DNA of 7,362 bases from an uncultured Bacilli bacterium (GTDB taxonomy: Bacteria > Bacillota_I > Bacilli_A > RF39 > UBA660). The position numbers and the translations under genes were made by a program. Position 1 is the stretch's first letter. Every line of letters begins with the position of its first letter. The notes below the pieces were generated by a model. That model was not told where the DNA came from, made no database searches, and was given only the letters and a program-made list of their open reading frames with translations. Location: NCBI GenBank assembly GCA_948687865.1, contig CAPQQE010000017.1, forward strand, positions 11,723-19,084, read 5' to 3'. Shown piece by piece: positions 4,692 through 7,362 of this stretch.

Positions 4692-5462
4692 TTATAAATT
4701 TTTTGATGATTGTTTTAAACTAAGCATGTTATTTATATTATTATTTTGACTTGAATCAAGATTTTGCTTTATTTCTTCAAGTTCTTCAGGACTTAATTCT
4801 TCCTCTGGACCATCCTCATAATCAAGGTCATATCCATATTCAGGATTTACTACTTTATAATACTTTTCCTTAATATATGGATATTCATCCATTACTTCTT
4901 TAATATTATCAACGTCTTTACTAGGTATTAAAACATATTTCCCTTTTTCATCTTTTTCAATTTTATATGCTGTATATACATAATGGCATAATCTTTGCTC
5001 CCCTGTTAAATTACAATGATCTGGATTACTTGTCCATGAATGATATGTAACAGGTATATATGTATAATACACTTGTGTTACTTTATTTATAGTATAATAA
5101 TGAGGAATTGGCTGGTAATAAGTATATTCATATCTATATTCAATATAATCTTGATTTTGCTCTTGTTTAGATAAAATAACACCAAGATTATCATCAATTC
5201 TAAGTATATCTTTCTTATCTAAGAATTTATAAAATTTTTCTTGACCTTCTATATTAATATAATCATCACTTCTAGTATAACCTTCATATTTAATATATTC
5301 TTTATCAATATATCTAGTATATCCCTCTTCATTTGTATATAAATGTGCATGAGGATCTTCTATATCACAGTCTGCTTTTTTACCACATCCAGTTGTACTT
5401 GCTAACGAAAATGCTAATGCACTAAGTAATAATTGCTTTCTTAATAAATTTTTCTTTTTCAT
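4692..5462 (-). CDS. Tyrosine-rich putative lipoprotein of unknown function
   Basis: The 256-residue product starts with a lipoprotein signal: positive MKKKNLLRK, hydrophobic LLLSALAFSLAST, then TTGC with the lipid-attachment Cys at 26. It is predicted to be anchored on the outer face of the membrane. About 31 residues are Tyr, 12 of them within 106-140. There is a short internal repeat, EGYTR, at 46-50 and 60-64, and Cys also at 32, 150 and 159 (NPDHCNLTGEQRLCH). The rest is mixed beta-like and acidic (DYEDGPEEELSPEELEE, 214-230) with a polar Asn/Ser-rich tail. I do not recognise a named domain. A strong Shine-Dalgarno (GGGGAGGAAG) sets the start. It has its own promoter and terminator between smpB and ssrA, so it is not part of either transcript. 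The placement does not prove a role in rescue. Confidence 0.8.
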   Translation of the reverse strand: MKKKNLLRKQLLLSALAFSLASTTGCGKKADCDIEDPHAHLYTNEEGYTRYIDKEYIKYEGYTRSDDYINIEGQEKFYKFLDKKDILRIDDNLGVILSKQEQNQDYIEYRYEYTYYQPIPHYYTINKVTQVYYTYIPVTYHSWTSNPDHCNLTGEQRLCHYVYTAYKIEKDEKGKYVLIPSKDVDNIKEVMDEYPYIKEKYYKVVNPEYGYDLDYEDGPEEELSPEELEEIKQNLDSSQNNNINNMLSLKQSSKNL

Positions 5463-5492
5463 TATTAACTTCCTCCCCTTTGAAGACGATGC

Positions 5493-5521
5493 TTTATATC
5501 ACTATTTACTTAAAAGGTCAA
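5493..5521 (-). promoter_or_regulatory. Sigma-A promoter of the lipoprotein gene
   Basis: TTGACC (5521-5516), a 17-base spacer and TATAAA (5498-5493) preceded by TGA, an extended -10, on the minus strand. The start would be near 5486, just upstream of the GGGGAGGAAG ribosome binding site. Confidence 0.75.
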
Positions 5522-5565
5522 AAAATTTAACTATTTTTTACTATGTATATATAAATATATTACAC

Positions 5566-5593
5566 AAAAAAGGAAAATTAATACTTTCCTTTT
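5566..5593 (-). terminator. Intrinsic terminator of the rnr-smpB operon
   Basis: A perfect 9-bp stem (AAAAGGAAA/TTTCCTTTT) with an 8-base loop and a run of T on the minus strand. The 5' arm is formed by the last codons of smpB and the smpB stop codon lies in the loop, so termination is packed against the gene end. Confidence 0.7.
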
Positions 5594-6018
5594 AATGTCT
5601 TTTGCATTTCTCTTTGAATATCTCTTTGCTTTAATGTTTCTTTTTTATCATATGTATGTTTCCCTCTTGCAATTGCTAGTTCAACTTTTACTCTTCCTCT
5701 TGCAAAGTATAATTTTAATGGAATTAATGTAAAACCTTTTATTTTAATTTTATCATCTATTTTCTTTATTTCATTTTTATGAAGTAGTAACTTTCTTGTT
5801 CTTGTTTCATTATGATTAAAAATATTTCCCTCTTTATATTCTGAAATAAACATATTAAGTAAGAATATTTCATTATTTCTAATAATACCATAACTATCTT
5901 TTATATTAGCATTGCCATTTCTAATTGATTTTATTTCAGTACCAGTTAAGACTATTCCAGCTTCATATTTATCTATTATTTCATAATCGAATTTTGCTTT
6001 TCTATTTATTATTTCCAT
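5578..6018 (-). CDS. smpB: SsrA-binding protein SmpB
   Basis: SmpB binds tmRNA, mimics the missing anticodon arm in the ribosomal decoding centre and is essential for trans-translation. The 146-residue length is normal for the family. Recognised stretches are the N-terminal NRKAKFDYEI, YEAGIVLTGTEIKSIRNG (18-35, with the GTE(I/V)KS motif), the NHNETRTRKLLLHKNEI segment (68-84, RNA-binding OB-fold), GFTLIPLKLYF (95-105) and the basic C-terminal tail HTYDKKETLKQRDIQRE, which becomes helical in the mRNA channel. The ATG overlaps the end of rnr by 17 bases and is preceded by AGGAAGG 5 bases upstream, so the two genes are translationally coupled. Its partner ssrA lies about 1 kb downstream. Confidence 0.98.
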   Translation of the reverse strand: MEIINRKAKFDYEIIDKYEAGIVLTGTEIKSIRNGNANIKDSYGIIRNNEIFLLNMFISEYKEGNIFNHNETRTRKLLLHKNEIKKIDDKIKIKGFTLIPLKLYFARGRVKVELAIARGKHTYDKKETLKQRDIQREMQKTLKGKY

Positions 6019-7362
6019 TTTTACCTTCCTCTACCAAATTAAAATCTATTGTACTATTTTCTTTTGATGCACCTGTTACTACAATTCTTACTTTTTGTCC
6101 AAGTTTATATATTTTACCTTTTTTCTCTCCTCTTAATGTATGAGTAGTTTCATCAAAGTTATAATAATCCCCTTTTATTTCTGATATATGAACTAAACCT
6201 TCTATCATATTATCAAGTTGTACAAAAAGTCCAAAGTTCATAACAGAAGATATTATTCCATCATATTCTTCGTTAATATGATCCTCCATATATTCAGCCA
6301 TTTTCATACTTTCTACATCTCTTTCACACTCTACTGATTCCCTTTCTTTTTCTGATGCATTATCACATAAAGCAGGTAAAATCTCTTCATAGTATGATAT
6401 TAATCTTGTAAGTTCTTTTTCATTTGGAGTATTAAATATATATTTTCTAAGTAAATTATGAACTGTTGTATCAGGAAATCTTCTAATAGGAGATGTAAAA
6501 TGTGTATAACACTTAGATGCAAGTCCATAATGTCCTAAGTTTTCGGGTCTATATACTGCTTTTTTCATACATCTTAAAAGTAGCGTTGATAGTATATCAA
6601 ATGATTCTTTATCTCTTAATTGATCTAATAGATTTTTCATTGATTTTGGATAAGTAAAATTTCTATCTCCTTTTACTTGATAACCTAGTATACTTATTGA
6701 TTTTAAAAACTCTTCTATCTTTTCAGTTTCTGGAACCTCATGAATTCTATATACAAAAGGAAGTCCCATATAGTATATATGCTGCGCTACTGTTTCATTA
6801 GCCGCTATCATAAAGTCTTCAATTATATTTTCCCCTATACCATGATCACGTAGTACAATATCATATGGTTTACATTTTTCATCTACTAATATTTTTGCCT
6901 CTTTTGTATCAAAATCTAGATATCCTCTTGATAACTTTTCTTTTCTTAATATTTTAGAAAGTTCTTGCATCAACCTTAAATCTTCTACATAATCTTCATA
7001 TCCTTCAGGTATAGACTCATTATTTAATATTTTATTAACTTTTTTATAAGTCATTTGAATTCTTGATTTTATTACACTTTCAAATATATCATGAGAAATA
7101 ATCTTACCATTTGGAGTAATTTCCATTACACATGATATAGATAATCTTTCTACATTTGGATTAAGTGAACATATACCATTAGATAACTTATGTGGTAACA
7201 TTGGCACTACTCTATCAACTAAATAAACACTAGTAGCTCTATTATACGCTTCTTTATAAAGTTCACTACCTTCTCTAACATAATAAGATACATCCGCTAT
7301 ATGAACTCCTAAAATATAATTTTCTCCACTTTTTTTAATAGATATCGCATCATCTATATCCT
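6002..7362 (-). CDS. rnr: Ribonuclease R, 5' end outside the window (partial)
   Basis: RNase R is a processive 3'-5' exoribonuclease that degrades structured and non-stop mRNA together with tmRNA-SmpB. The frame is open to the window edge, and 452 residues are visible. It begins with DIDDAISI, the end of the RNB catalytic aspartate cluster, followed by GVHIADVSYYV. Later signs are DFMIAANETVAQHI, YRIHEVPETEKIEEF, and the RNB end motif GHYGLASKCYTHFTSPIRRFPD. After this comes a C-terminal S1 RNA-binding domain (GIISSVMNFGLFVQLDNMIEGLVHISEI) and a short charged tail. The internal ATG at 7207 is not the start: the family sequence continues upstream of it. The N-terminal cold-shock domains lie outside. 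The S1 domain and the smpB/ssrA neighbours favour RNase R over RNase II. Confidence 0.97.
   Translation of the reverse strand, partial: DIDDAISIKKSGENYILGVHIADVSYYVREGSELYKEAYNRATSVYLVDRVVPMLPHKLSNGICSLNPNVERLSISCVMEITPNGKIISHDIFESVIKSRIQMTYKKVNKILNNESIPEGYEDYVEDLRLMQELSKILRKEKLSRGYLDFDTKEAKILVDEKCKPYDIVLRDHGIGENIIEDFMIAANETVAQHIYYMGLPFVYRIHEVPETEKIEEFLKSISILGYQVKGDRNFTYPKSMKNLLDQLRDKESFDILSTLLLRCMKKAVYRPENLGHYGLASKCYTHFTSPIRRFPDTTVHNLLRKYIFNTPNEKELTRLISYYEEILPALCDNASEKERESVECERDVESMKMAEYMEDHINEEYDGIISSVMNFGLFVQLDNMIEGLVHISEIKGDYYNFDETTHTLRGEKKGKIYKLGQKVRIVVTGASKENSTIDFNLVEEGKNGNNK

Noticed and set aside
5925..6143. Plus-strand open frame of 72 codons
   Set aside because: It is antisense to the smpB start and rnr end, and its Leu/Phe-rich product is typical of a shadow frame.
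7205..7207. ATG as the start of the RNase R gene
   Set aside because: The same frame continues upstream with conserved RNB residues (DIDDAISI, GVHIADVSYYV), so the gene runs off the window and this ATG is an internal Met.
1..7362. CRISPR array, toxin-antitoxin pair or defence operon
   Set aside because: There are no regularly spaced repeats, no paired short genes, and no nuclease or restriction-type motifs apart from RNase R.

Overview
The window is very AT-rich (roughly a quarter G+C by eye), and all the genes I accept lie on the minus strand. It looks like a low-GC Bacillota or Bacilli-type chromosome: an rnr-smpB-ssrA cluster, strong Shine-Dalgarno sites, consensus sigma-A promoters, short hairpin/T-run terminators and a lipoprotein signal. 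murD ends in TGA, so the standard stop set appears to be used, and the organism makes peptidoglycan. This argues against a wall-less Mycoplasma with TGA=Trp. I cannot name a genus.

Right part (about 4150-7362), read along the minus strand: the 3' two-thirds of rnr (RNase R, cut by the window edge), smpB overlapping it by 17 bases, a terminator, an unusual tyrosine-rich lipoprotein with its own promoter and terminator, then ssrA (tmRNA) with its own consensus promoter. RNase R, SmpB and tmRNA form the trans-translation ribosome-rescue machinery: tmRNA-SmpB enters stalled ribosomes, adds a degradation tag, and RNase R removes the faulty mRNA. The tag reads to ...SNSVALAA. The lipoprotein is the outsider in this group.

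Middle part (about 1450-4190): an accessory-looking stretch between the tmRNA 3' end and murD. It holds an orphan J-domain protein, a nucleoside hydrolase of the DTDTYNE type, a 124-residue hypothetical protein, and long gene-poor spacers with decayed pieces: a frameshifted micro-gene overlapping a long imperfect hairpin, a stray C-terminal-like coding fragment, and a 19-bp sequence resembling the tmRNA 3' end in the same orientation. Because ssrA 3' ends are known integration sites, I infer that this is an eroded insertion region. No integrase or transposase is left in the window.

Left part (20-1450): murD, the D-glutamate-adding ligase of peptidoglycan synthesis, with its own promoter.

I found no clear new multi-gene system. 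The points most worth following are the tyrosine-rich lipoprotein inside the rescue cluster, the att-like echo of ssrA, and the structured spacer DNA around 2093-2362.
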